Assembly (NCBI GenBank): GCA_015342445.1
Contig: JACEFO010001905.1
Location: 186,001 to 250,000 of the forward strand
Reading direction: 5' to 3'
Origin: Digitaria exilis
Lineage: Eukaryota > Streptophyta > Magnoliopsida > Poales > Poaceae
DNA: 64,000 nt
Part shown: positions 33,994-44,575 of the stretch, piece after piece
Layout of the letters: every line of letters begins with the position of its first letter
Position numbering within the stretch: the first letter of the stretch is position 1
Position numbers and translations under genes: made by a program
The notes under the pieces: model-generated
Told to the model about the DNA's origin: nothing
Seen by the model: the letters and a program-made list of their open reading frames with translations, nothing else
Databases searched by the model: none

Positions 33994-34540
33994 TGGAAAA
34001 TGCTTGGTAGACTGATGAATTGTTCAGTTGAGTAGCTTGAATGCTTCACAAGAAAAAGGGGCAAAATTCTGGAGAAGGCTGACCATACTGCCCCGTTTAG
34101 ATTGTGAAAGATTGCAAATTTGTCAAACTTTTATTCCTTCGAAAACGATGACCCCTCTCACAAACACTTCCCAAAATAGTTTTCTACTGTGAAGTTTCTC
34201 CAACTTTCCCAATCTAAATGGGGCCGGTCAAATTTCAGTCCTATCCCTTTCAAAGTTGTCAGATTTAGTTAGGTTGGCCACTTTGCTAGTGGCCTTAGAA
34301 TTGGTTCTAACTTAACTTTTTGGGATTGGAAACTAAAAAATGAAATATAGTGTTCTAGGCACATGAAAGATGAAGTTGGATGAATTGTTATACTTTACCA
34401 TGTCTTGTGAATAACTACATTTAACAATTCATTTCTATCAGGTTGTCAGCTTTAGAATTTCATTGCGGGGCCTACATTGTTAGATAGACCATAGAGTGGA
34501 ACATCCACAGAAAATAAGCTTATGTCTACAGATCTCATCC
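33994..34540. other. 5' region of the second tandem-kinase gene
   Basis: Contains the short MITE at 34092-34226. The reading frame of the kinase stays open upstream to a GTG at 34496, but no ATG precedes 34541 in that frame. A splice acceptor for an upstream exon could lie here and cannot be excluded. Confidence 0.4.
34092..34226. mobile_element. Short MITE (CCCCGTTTAGATTG ends)
   Basis: About 135 bp with inverted ends CCCCGTTTAGATTG and CAATCTAAATGGGG, and internal pairs such as caaacttt / aaagtttg-like blocks. No clear target duplication. Located 315 bp upstream of the kinase start, so it could affect that promoter. Confidence 0.65.
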
Positions 34541-36589
34541 ATGGGTGCAATCAGTCCCAACGCTAAGATATTCACAGAAGATGAGATTAGAACTATTACT
34601 GGCAACTACAGCACTCCTATTGGAAGAGGTGGCTTTGGAGAAGTTTACAGAGGGGTCCTTGATGCTGACTATGATCTAGTCGCAGTGAAGAGATACATTC
34701 GTCAAGACTTAAGAGAAGAGTTTATAGAAGAAGTAAACATCCATAGTATGATGAACCACAAGAACGTGGTGAAGCTCATAGGCTACTGTATCAGCGAGAA
34801 TACCCTGATGTTGGTAACAGAGTATATCTCCAATGGAAACCTCGATGACAGACTACATAAAAGTGACATCCCCATCCCTTTGGATACCAGACTGGGTATT
34901 GCTATAGGGTGCGCAGAGGCATTGAGCTACATGCATTCGATGCATTTGTCAAGTGACAATCTCATTTACCACGGTGATATTAAGCCTGCCAACATACTCT
35001 TAGATTACAATTTTACAACAAAAATATCAGATTTTGGACTGTCAAGGCTTCTTTTCGGTGGCGATACTCAGTTCACTACAAGTTTAAAAGGAAGTATGGG
35101 TTACATGGATCCTATATATTTTCATGAAGGGCGTCTTACCCCAAAAAGCGATGTCTATAGTTTTGGAATAGTCCTGTTTGAATTAATAACTCGAAAAAGG
35201 GTAAAACATGGGGACAACAATCTCCTTCGAACATTCAATAAAGCAAATGCCAAGGGTAAAGAATTGAGGGATTTATTTGATGCAGCAATAGCAGATGACA
35301 ACAATATGAAGATTCTTAAAGAAATGAGGAAATTAGCAGCTGAATGTGTGACACTGGATATTCGTGCACGCCCAGAAATGAATGATGTGGCAAAGCGCCT
35401 TCGGGTTCTTAAGAAAGATCTGAAGGGAAATCCACAATCCATCTTGGCAACACACTCTTCATGGCAAAATTCATACAAGCAAGGCACAAGCATGCCCAGT
35501 TTGAAAAAGGGTTTTAGCTTTTTCAAGGGAAGTACTAGTAATTCTAAAATTATATCCGAACTCGGCAATGTAAGAATTTTCACAGTGGAGGAGATAAATG
35601 AAGTAACACTGAATTATGCACATCCACTCGGCACAGGTACATCGGCCGAGGCTTATAAAGGAACACTTGAGGACAACACACTGGTGGCTGTGAATAAATT
35701 TCTTCATGAAGATTCTAAAGAGGTGTTTATCAATGGAGGAATAATCCTAGCTCAAATTGTCCACAAGAACATCATCAAACTTTTGGGTTGTTGCCTGGAA
35801 GACAAAACTCTTATTTTTATATACGAGTACAATCCTAAAGGTAGTCTCTTTGACATTTTGGATAGCCAAGAAGATTTGCCGCTAGACTTGCGCATGAGGA
35901 TTGCAATTAAGACAGCTGAAGCTTTAGAATACCTCCATTCATCAGCAACTGGTATCATCGGACATGGTGGTGTTTCAACATCAACTATCCTTCTAGATGA
36001 TAACTTTGTACCAAAGCTCACAGATTTCTCAAGGGCACGTAAGCTTATAAAAAAGAGTGAAGCTACTGCTGCTCATAGAGTAATTAGTAGCAGCCTTCTA
36101 GAAAAAGTTCTCTACGATGACCCATCTTGTTATGGTTCTGTGTTGATAAATCTGGAAAGTGATGTGTACAACTTTGGTGTTGTTCTCATGGCACTCATTA
36201 GCAGGGACAAGAATACAGATCGTGATGACCTTATCCTCAAATTCACAAATGCTTATGCAACAGAGAGAAGTGGTAAGGAAATGTTCGATCGCGATGTAAC
36301 AGCTGAAGAAGATATCACTCTCCTTGAAGAGATAGGAAGGTTGGCTCTACAGTGTACAATTCTGAAAGGGGATGAGATGTTTAAGAGACCAACAATGAAG
36401 GAAGTGGCGGCACAGCTTCGTATGCTTAGGAGATCATGGAAGGAGCGCACCTCAGAGGCAGATCATACACGAGTAATTGAAACTGACTCTAGATCTGTGA
36501 TGTCAGCGGAGCCAAGGCTACCAAACCTGATGCGCCACTTGTTCGGATATCGGCGAATCTCCGCCAGTGATCCTATAAATACACGTTAA
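34541..36589 (+). CDS. Tandem kinase-pseudokinase protein, WAK-like, copy 2 (682 aa)
   Basis: Paralogue of 27572-29641 with the same two-domain layout and no membrane segment. Start chosen at the first in-frame ATG (MGAISPN...). Domain 1: GRGGFGEV at 28-35, Lys50, HGD 144-146, DFG 164-166, YMDPIY, so it is probably catalytic and non-RD. Domain 2: glycine loop degraded (GTGTSAEAY), Asn385 in place of the ATP-binding lysine, HGG 475-477 for HRD, DFS 495-497 for DFG, hence a pseudokinase. The two copies replace the lysine and the catalytic aspartate differently (Arg/Ser against Asn/Gly), so loss of catalysis may have been completed independently or drifted under no selection for it. The C-terminal tail RLPNLMRHLFGYRRISASDP is the most conserved part. 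Same strand as copy 1, 4.9 kb apart: a tandem duplication. Role in immunity is inference by architecture. Confidence 0.88.
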   Translation: MGAISPNAKIFTEDEIRTITGNYSTPIGRGGFGEVYRGVLDADYDLVAVKRYIRQDLREEFIEEVNIHSMMNHKNVVKLIGYCISENTLMLVTEYISNGNLDDRLHKSDIPIPLDTRLGIAIGCAEALSYMHSMHLSSDNLIYHGDIKPANILLDYNFTTKISDFGLSRLLFGGDTQFTTSLKGSMGYMDPIYFHEGRLTPKSDVYSFGIVLFELITRKRVKHGDNNLLRTFNKANAKGKELRDLFDAAIADDNNMKILKEMRKLAAECVTLDIRARPEMNDVAKRLRVLKKDLKGNPQSILATHSSWQNSYKQGTSMPSLKKGFSFFKGSTSNSKIISELGNVRIFTVEEINEVTLNYAHPLGTGTSAEAYKGTLEDNTLVAVNKFLHEDSKEVFINGGIILAQIVHKNIIKLLGCCLEDKTLIFIYEYNPKGSLFDILDSQEDLPLDLRMRIAIKTAEALEYLHSSATGIIGHGGVSTSTILLDDNFVPKLTDFSRARKLIKKSEATAAHRVISSSLLEKVLYDDPSCYGSVLINLESDVYNFGVVLMALISRDKNTDRDDLILKFTNAYATERSGKEMFDRDVTAEEDITLLEEIGRLALQCTILKGDEMFKRPTMKEVAAQLRMLRRSWKERTSEADHTRVIETDSRSVMSAEPRLPNLMRHLFGYRRISASDPINTR

Positions 36590-39500
36590 TGAGTGTGATC
36601 CATGTGAAGACCATTGGGATGTGCCTAATGTTGTACAGTTAGTTCTGGTAGATCATTCATTATATTAGTTTTTATTTGTATGTTTTCCCATCTGATCTTG
36701 GCTAATGCACTTATCGTTCAGATGTCGAAGCTGTATATATGGTAGATGTTTCATGTAACACCTATGACTTGGACAGTTATGATTCGATCAGTAAGATATG
36801 TGATCTCTTTGATGTTCTTTTATTTCAGAAAAAAATGATGATAAGCTGATGAATGATTGTAGAGATGTGTTTCTGTGTTTCAATTTCACATGCGAATGGT
36901 AATGACAAAAGAAAGAAGCTTTTTTTTTACATGGAAAAAGGACGAAGCTTCTTACCTCAAAACAAACTGTAAAATCTATATTTGTTTTTAGCATTAACTT
37001 TTTTCTGAGATTTATGTTTTTAGCATTAACTGTAAAATAGATATGTGCTTATATGGTGCGAAATTTGGCAACTAGATGTACGTAGAGCGCCTGGGCCAAG
37101 CAGCCAGCCCAATAGGCCACTTGGGCGCTAGCGTGGGTCCAATTGGCCCAACGCTGTACTGGAGTTGCTTTTTGGGCAATACAAATCTGAGCATTGAAGT
37201 CTTTTGTCTGTTTTTGCTCCAAAAAAAGTACATCTCTGTTTAAAAATAGAACTGTAACCAAGATCTTTCTAAAACCAAGAAAAACTTGAGGATTTCAGTC
37301 ATTCAAAAATTAGTATACTAGCACAAGGTGCAAAGCACACATAGTGAAGGACTTAAAAAATATATAGTAGTATCATTTTACGCCTTTGGACGTGCTACAA
37401 ACCTGTGATCTCCTAAAAGGAACAAAGAGCGGGTAATTAATAAAGTCTTATTTTACATGGTGACGAGCGATATGACGATTTCGCATGCAGCTGTTTTTTT
37501 TCACTCGCGTTTCTACGCTTGTGATTCTTTCAAGATTTGTGTTCGCTGCCAGTTTTTTTTTTCTTCTCTCCTACGCTTTCCATATATTTTGTGGGGCCGT
37601 ATTTGTTATTTTGCTCGGTCCGCTGGCCCATTTGTTGAAAAGTGAAAACGCAATGCGAAGTCAATGGGTGTCGATGTGATTAAGTAGAAAAATACGACTG
37701 TCAGGCGACAAATCGACACCCTCAATCACGCAGATTATTCCACTGTCATCAGGCAGGAACGGTGTAGATCAGGACAAACACAGGTGTCATCTCTTGGGGG
37801 TGCCCGATCAAAACACATATCTTCTGTCTCTTTTTTTCTTAGATGCATGCATGATGAGGTACGATGTGGATCGATCCTGATTGCATATATACAAGGGCGG
37901 ATCATCATAAACTAACGGAATCATCATCGATGCCTGCGAACGAGTATATGAAGGTGACACGAAGCCTCGTGGGGAGGCTGGTCGGGGGTATTAAAATTTG
38001 ACATGTGGTGGTAGCTGATGATGAGGTGATCGATGTGGATGCTGTCACGCTTCAGGAGGATCAGAGTCTGCTGATAGAGGTGTCACTGTGTCAGTCAGTG
38101 CACGGCATCCGAGGGAACAGGACAGAGGTAAGAGAAAGATATATGAATCCTCACTTGCTGATGAAGTTTAATTTGCTGGCCTTGACGATAACTTGTTCAA
38201 ATTGTCTGTAAAAGCCTAATATGGAATATCCACATCCGAACTCTGAACGTTCATATTTGTAAAAAGTCTGAATGTTGGTGTATCCACATCCGAATTTGTT
38301 TTGCCCTTTTTATCTATCCGATTTCATATCTGTATTCTCTACATTCATATTCGAATAAGAATAAGCACATATGAAACTACAAAAAATTATCTATATGACT
38401 ATCTATATGACTAATGATTAGTGATACTAATTCTGGTATTAATAACAATATATTTAGTGGAATTATTATCATGGTTCATGACTCATTAATAACGATATAG
38501 AAATAATAAGTTTAATTAATTTTAATAGAATTTTTGAGAGGGCTAGTCCTATTAATATTAGTTCACTTTGGTTTATCCATCTAATGGTAAAGTTATCCAT
38601 GTAATTTTAATATTACTAAATATTAAAATATATATTGATGAATATGTTGTGATGAGTTATATTTTCTTATTTCCAAATATTATACACATTTACTTTAATA
38701 CTTTATTTTATAATAATTTAATGATATCTTCTAAATATATTTTTGGGCAAAGTGATATGTTCTAAATATATTTTTAATAAATAAAACAAATTAATATCTT
38801 CTAAATATATTTGTAATTTAATGATATCTTCTAAATATATTCGAATGTCATCCAAATCGATCCAACACATCTTTTTTTTTTGTATTCGTAGCCGACAATA
38901 TTCGTATCCTGATTTGTACCCGGCAACATTCGTAAAAGTGTCATTCGAACCTGATCCCTGATTGGAGGGTTGTGGCAGCCGTGGCGTTCCTTGATGGAAC
39001 CAACCATGCGGTTGCGCACGGAGAGGGCAAATGCTCGCCTTTGACCCTTTTCCCGCTGGCCCGGTAAAGCTCGATCGGCTTGCTGGGGAACCAATGAGCA
39101 TGCGGTTCAGGCAGGACATACAAGGCCTTAAGATTGGTTCAATGTTACTTTCCAAGAAATGAAGGAATAGAGTAGTTATTAATCTTGATTTTCCTCACGA
39201 AGACGGTGACGCAATAGTGCTTTCTTAGCTAGGTAATCGAATTGGTTTATATCCATTCCCAATAATTTATTGTGATACACTTCTCGCACCCTCGCTATCG
39301 AACAATTGTATGCACCTTGCTAATTTTTTGTGACAATAGATATGCAGTCAGAAAATATGAAGAGCATGACACTTGTGATTTTGGCGGACAACCAAACCTC
39401 ATCTAAGTTTTATCTCGCAACTGGAAGCGTACATGATCCCAAAGTGCTTGGATCCTTATTATTTGTATATGACGATATGAAGAACAAAGAAGTCTATGTG

Positions 39501-40029
39501 ATCCTGAAGTGCTTAGGTAGTGTGAGTTCCAGGAGTAAACACCATGGAACAAAATCGGTCTTAAGGCCTTGTGAGGGGTAATCTCCACGGTTTAGAGAGT
39601 TTGAGGTGCATGATTTAAGAGTATAAGGGGGTAATCTACTCTTATGTAAGAGTTTAGGGGGTAATCTACGCTTTTTCCATATATATATATATATATACAG
39701 GCCTTGTGCACCCGCAATTTTGTGTGCCAAATGCCAACCAGCATCTGTTGGATGGACCGGATCAACTGAGCGAAACATGCAGGTGCGCGGTGGTCAAGCG
39801 AGCGATCGGATCAACTGAGAGAAAACATGCAGGACCTGAGAGAAACATGCGTGCGTGTCCCCCGCCAGCGCTGCCGTGTATTGTAGTAGGATAGCATTGC
39901 AAATGCAGAGGAGAAGAAAATCCGGCCGGAGACGCATCTTCTTGTTCAGTGAATGAACTCGATCACACACACTGACACACACCATGCAAAGCTCATGACG
40001 TGGGGGGCTTTCTTGTCTGTCTCTCTGTC
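36590..40029. other. Intergenic, mostly unrecognised
   Basis: Short frames only. Noted: a tandem motif cluster at 38720-38845 (separate entry); blocks with repeated TATCCACATCCGAA / ATTCGTA motifs at 38220-38360 and 38840-38945 that look like inner parts of a dispersed transposon; and a coding-looking patch at 38960-39160 (for example LAGEPMSMRFRQDIQGL on the + strand) that I cannot assign. A (TA)n tract lies at about 39679-39698. Confidence 0.3.
38720..38845. repeat. Short tandem motif: TATCTTCTAAATATATT, four copies
   Basis: The 17-bp motif, with small changes, recurs four times with variable spacers. AT-rich; it could be a matrix-attachment-like or simply expanded repeat. No function is inferred. 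Confidence 0.6.
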
Positions 40030-41160
40030 CGTCTCTCCTGCAGCTAGTCTTCTTCTTCTTCATGTATGTCGAGGACTTGAGGTCAGGACAGGATAAAAAT
40101 TAAAGGACGCAATAATGCAAGTGTACGCTTACTTTGCGGACACGTACACCCACTAACAGGCCAATTCATTATATTGTTGTAGACGCACACGAGCATATGT
40201 ACTGTGCGGCGTCGTCCATCTGTACTGTACTGGCGACTGTATTTTCGATGGGAATCGCACGCTGTCAGCCACGACCAACAAACTAAATCCCCGATCGACC
40301 CGGAAGATCGAGCGAGGTCACGATTAAATATTGGGGCTACTAATTAACCAACCCAACCACACATGGTTAGCCGCGATTAGAGTAATGCCGGAACCTAACG
40401 TGTGGCTACAGCTAATCGTCCATGCCTGAAAAGAAGAGACACCAGTATGGCCTTGGGTGCACTGCATCTGCATCTGCATGCATGCAGCCAAGGAAATAAG
40501 CAGGTGTCGCTCGGTGGTCAAGCCGATCCATGGATCCAGAGCCAGCAGGCGTATGTACCGTATGACCCTACTCTGTAGGTCCCTAGCTTAATTGACGCCT
40601 GAGATATTTACTCCGTATAAACATATGCATCCGTGTCCCCCCCTCGCCGCGTAGCATCTTTCAAATGTTCAGTGAACTCACACACGCCATTCTTGCTCTA
40701 AAATGACAGGACAGGACAAAAAAAAGGCGGGCGCAAAGTATACGTGTACACACGTACACCACACCCACAGTCACAGTCCTGTATATAAAATTATGGTGGT
40801 AGACGACGCACGAGCGTATAGTATATCTGTATATGTACTGTGCCTGTGCGTCGTCCATGTGGAGTACTGGACGGACCGGAGGAGGAAGAAGCGGACAGCG
40901 GTGTGAGTCCACGGCCCGCCGGACACGCTCTTTTGCTTGTTCCTGCATGCGCAGGCGGTTCCATCGGCAACAAACACCGTGGCGACAAAATTCGTCTGAC
41001 GGGATTTGCACGCTGTCAGACACCACCAACAAACCCTCAACATTCATCTGACGGGATTAGGACTAACGAACCCGAGCACACCACACATGATTAGCGCGGC
41101 GATTACATCAGTATGACAGTATGTGGTCTTTGGACCCCAACCGGAACGAACGTGTGCTGC
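40030..41160. repeat. Old tandem duplication, two units of about 500-600 bp
   Basis: Unit 1 (about 40030-40420) and unit 2 (about 40660-41160) share, in order, CACGTACACC, catatgtactgtgc / tatatgtactgtgc with GTCGTCCAT, GCACGCTGTCAG.CAC.ACCAACAAA, CACACATG.TTAG and AACCGGAACGAACGTGTG-like ends. Divergence is considerable. No open reading frame is conserved between them. Confidence 0.65.
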
Positions 41161-42335
41161 GGTACAGGATGAACAAGTGTCCCCTCCCCCCAAAAAAAGG
41201 TACCCTCGACAAAAGAATACTCTCCTGGTACCGCATTATGGTGACGTGGCAACGTGGGGCATCCGAGGAATGGACACGCACCAGTGCACGGTTAACTGTT
41301 TGAAAAGCACAATAGATTGTGAGGTTATGGAACTGTTTTTTGAGAGGTTTATGTGAAAAAAATTGTGAACCTGCTGATATTACCCATCTCGAAACCCAAG
41401 CAAAAGGCACATCTTGTCCTCTATTACACGTGTGGCTATTTCTTTGTAGTTGTACTATATCCCAACTTGCTCCTCTTCAACTATTACTCTCTGCATCCTA
41501 AAATACTACTTTTCCCGTTCTAAAATGTAGTTCATTTGATTTTTTTAAACCAAAATTGACCGCTCCGCTTATTAAAAAATGTGTAAAATTTTATATTTTT
41601 TTGTTATAGCTTGCTTTATTAATCAAAGATATTTAAAAATGACTTAAAGTTAACTATGTTTGCAAAAATTTCTTTGAATAAGACGAGCGTCAAAGTTGAG
41701 GTATAAAAGGTCAAATGACCTATAATTTAGAACGTGTGTAGTATTTTTTTTAAGTACTACATAGTTTATGCACCTAGATATAGATTTATGTTTAGATACG
41801 TAGTAAAAGTTATGTATCAGAAAAACGAAGCCAAAACGAATAGTATTTTGGAACGAAGAGAGTAGCATGTTTGCACACAACAATGGTTCCTAATAATGTT
41901 TGCTAGCATGTTTTTTGTAAATAGATTTTTCTTTTTACCCACATGTGCCCTTTGAACTTATTTATCCTTTTAAATTCATGATTATTATGCTATTCAAATT
42001 AACTATACGGTATGGTTTTAACGACGTTCTAGATCATCATAATTATTAATTGTCTTCCAAATCCAACTCAACCAAGTTAGAAGCAATGGTTCCTAAATAT
42101 CCTACTACCACATAAAAAGTATCTAAAAAAACCATGTTTGTATCTTTAATGTATATAAAAAATGCTTCGTGATCTTGTTGCATGGTATTCCCCTAGGCCC
42201 CACCTAACCCTCTTGCTCTGGTCCATAGTTGTTACTCCTTGTTCTCTGAAGACTTCAACTAATATCACACCGTAGGGATATGGTTTCGACATCATCGTGA
42301 CCCTCTCATTGGCCACTCTGCTGCCCTGTGAAATA
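41161..42335. other. Intergenic, holds a nested MITE pair
   Basis: Only the Stowaway pair at 41487-41862 (separate entry) is recognised here. The rest is AT-rich. Confidence 0.4.
41487..41862. mobile_element. Stowaway MITE with a second one nested inside
   Basis: Outer ends CTCTCTGCATCCTAAAATACT and AGTATTTTGGAACGAAGAGAG with TA flanks (41485-41486, 41863-41864). Inside, 41514-41740 has its own Stowaway-like ends (cccgttctaaaatgtag ... ctataatttagaacgtgtg). The inner element is therefore the younger of the two. Confidence 0.75.
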
Positions 42336-42570
42336 CTCCCTCCGTCCCAAAATTATAGTCTTTTTCACTTCCCGAAAATATACTACGACCAATTATATAA
42401 AAATATATATTAAATTTTATGATACAATATAGATGTCATTAGATAAATATTTAGATCTAGTTTTTATAAAAAATATTTAAAAATTTAAATGTTAAACATA
42501 TTTTTCTACAAATCTAGTCAAACTTGTGGCATGGACACCCAAAACGACTATAATTCTGAGACGGAGGGAG
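42336..42570. mobile_element. Stowaway MITE
   Basis: Ends CTCCCTCCGTCCCAAAATTA and TAATTCTGAGACGGAGGGAG, flanked by TA on both sides (42334-42335, 42571-42572). 235 bp. Confidence 0.9.
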
Positions 42571-43669
42571 TAGTCTCCACCTCAGACTGGCATCCCTTAC
42601 CAACGGTGATGGAGGAAGCCTTGGTAGAGTTTGAATCCCCAGTATCACCAATGTTTAACCCCAAATGGCTCCATGGAAAAGGTTTTTTCTTGAGTCCCCA
42701 AAAACACACAAATTTGAAAAAGGTTCAGGAAAGAAGAAAATTGGGTGTTAAATGGAGAAGAAAACGCGAATGGATTATATCTATCACGTTTCAAAAATAT
42801 TCATTCTTCATGTTAAAAAAAAACACTTGATAATACTTTCAGTTTCAGACAAGCACTAGATACGAGAACACCAGTTGTACGCTACTGTCGTCTGTGGACG
42901 AAATCTGCGAAAGCTGCTGAAAACGTAACTGTTCTGCTTGCCGTCAGGGATTCAAACCAAAGCCACTGCAGCTAGCTTTGCCTCATTCATTTGGGAAGTG
43001 TACTTGAATGAATACTACCAACTCCAAGCCAAAAAGCCAGGCAGCTCCCCACTCTCATCCCCCATTCATAGCTTTTTCAGATTTCACCTGGCGATTTGAC
43101 AGCATTACAATGCACTCAAGATCCCCCTCTTTTCATTAAAAAAAACAAGAAAAAAACACCTCCAAATCATTATTATTCATGCATCGTGCAGTCACTCTCA
43201 CACAGGCATACACGACGACAACAACAACATTGAGGTCAGATCAGGGTCAGCCATGGCCCTGCAAGCATGATTGCACAACAAGCAAGTCATGCACCACACC
43301 AGCAATGAGAACATTAAGAAACATGTTTCTTCAAGAACAATGTGTGTGATTAGGATAATGAAGGTTTGTCCCATAACAAGACAAGATTAGGAGGCCAACA
43401 AGGCTTACAAGAATCTGTCCTCAACCTCCTTGTCTGTTGTCTCCCCACATTCATTGCTCGTCTCCTTGTCTCATCTCTCAAGGTTGGTTGGCCGTGCTTG
43501 CTTCTCCCTCCCCCCCAAGCTCCATCCATTATAAGCTCCCCACCCTCCTCCCATCCACAGCCCCCCTCCTCTCCTTGCCATTGCTCAGACCTCATACTCC
43601 TCCAAGCTCGAGACACCTCTCTCTCACTCTGAAGCTCCCTCTGCTGCACGAAAAGCTCCACCATCAACA
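42571..43669. other. Intergenic and 5' leader of the TRM-like gene
   Basis: The last about 300 bp are pyrimidine-rich, as in many grass 5' leaders. CATTATAAGC at 43527-43536 is a possible TATA box about 135 nt before the ATG. No other feature. Confidence 0.4.
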
Positions 43670-44575
43670 ATGGCGTGCCTGTCACCCTCACCATCCGGCC
43701 GGCGTCTGTCAGAGCTGCTCGAGGAGAAGCAAGAGCCCTTCTTCCTCGACCTCCACCTCCTCGAGAAAGGATGCTCGTCGTCGCGCCTCCTCGACGGCTA
43801 CGACACCGCTCTCTGCTGGCCCGCCGTCTCCGTCTCCGGCAACGACGCCGCGTCCGCCGTCCTCAAGCGCCTCACCAGCAGGAAGAACAAGACGTCCAAG
43901 AAGCAGCAGCCTTCCGCCTCCGGCGGGCTCCTCAAGCTCCTCCTCTCTAAGATCCTCCGCGGCAGATCGGCGGCGCCGCCGCGGAAGCCCGCCGCGCTCC
44001 AGTTCTCCGACTCCTTCAAGATCGCCGCCGTCGCACCCGCCCCGCCGCCTTGCGCCGCCGTGAAAACCGCCGGCGGCGAGGCCAAGGTGGAGCAGGAGGA
44101 GGAGGACAGCTGCTGCTACTCCGACGGCGAGTACTACTCCGACGAAGAGAAGCAGCAGCTGAGCCCCGTCTCCGTGCTGGAGCACCCGTTCGAGAGCAGC
44201 AAGGTGTCGCCGTCGAAGAATAACGCCATGGACGTGTTCAGGGAGCTCCTGGACGCGGCGTACTCGCCGGCGCTGCTCACCCAGCTGCTCGCCAAGACCA
44301 ACGACCTCGTCGCGGGCGACGAAGACGACGACTACCACTACCGCACAAGTCCCAAAAACTGCCGGGAAGACGAGTCCGCCGCCGCGTACTGGGACACGCA
44401 CAGGGCGGAGCTGGCGCGGGTGTCGGAGCTCGTCGCGTCCGAGGTCCCGGCGTCCAAGCTCGCCGCCGGCGATGTGGTGCCGGAGCGCCAGGACGTCGGA
44501 GCAGAGGTAGAGGCCGCCGTGTTCGATGCGCTCCTGATGGAGCTCGTCGCGGAGCTTGGGAACGGCTGCTGCTGA
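43670..44575 (+). CDS. TRM/LONGIFOLIA-related (DUF4378-like) protein, 301 aa
   Basis: Intronless GC-rich frame. The N-terminus has a conserved-looking block RRLSELLEEKQEPFFLDLHL (11-30). A basic Lys/Arg-rich segment follows at 66-108, then an acidic stretch (136-162), the SPVSVLEHPF motif at 165-174, and a helical C-terminus (187-297) ending in EAAVFDALLMELVAEL. SPVSVLE plus this kind of C-terminal region is characteristic of plant TON1-recruiting-motif/DUF4378 proteins, which bind microtubules and the TTP complex and shape cell elongation. This is one of the short members, similar in layout to TRM28-type proteins. Localisation and partner are inferred from family only. The motif match is from memory, so a different plant-specific family is possible. 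Start: first ATG after a CT-rich leader. Confidence 0.6.
   Translation: MACLSPSPSGRRLSELLEEKQEPFFLDLHLLEKGCSSSRLLDGYDTALCWPAVSVSGNDAASAVLKRLTSRKNKTSKKQQPSASGGLLKLLLSKILRGRSAAPPRKPAALQFSDSFKIAAVAPAPPPCAAVKTAGGEAKVEQEEEDSCCYSDGEYYSDEEKQQLSPVSVLEHPFESSKVSPSKNNAMDVFRELLDAAYSPALLTQLLAKTNDLVAGDEDDDYHYRTSPKNCREDESAAAYWDTHRAELARVSELVASEVPASKLAAGDVVPERQDVGAEVEAAVFDALLMELVAELGNGCC

Noticed and set aside
34496..34540. Kinase copy 2 starting at 34496
   Set aside because: The codon there is GTG. The first in-frame ATG is at 34541, and a plant nuclear gene should use it unless an upstream exon exists.
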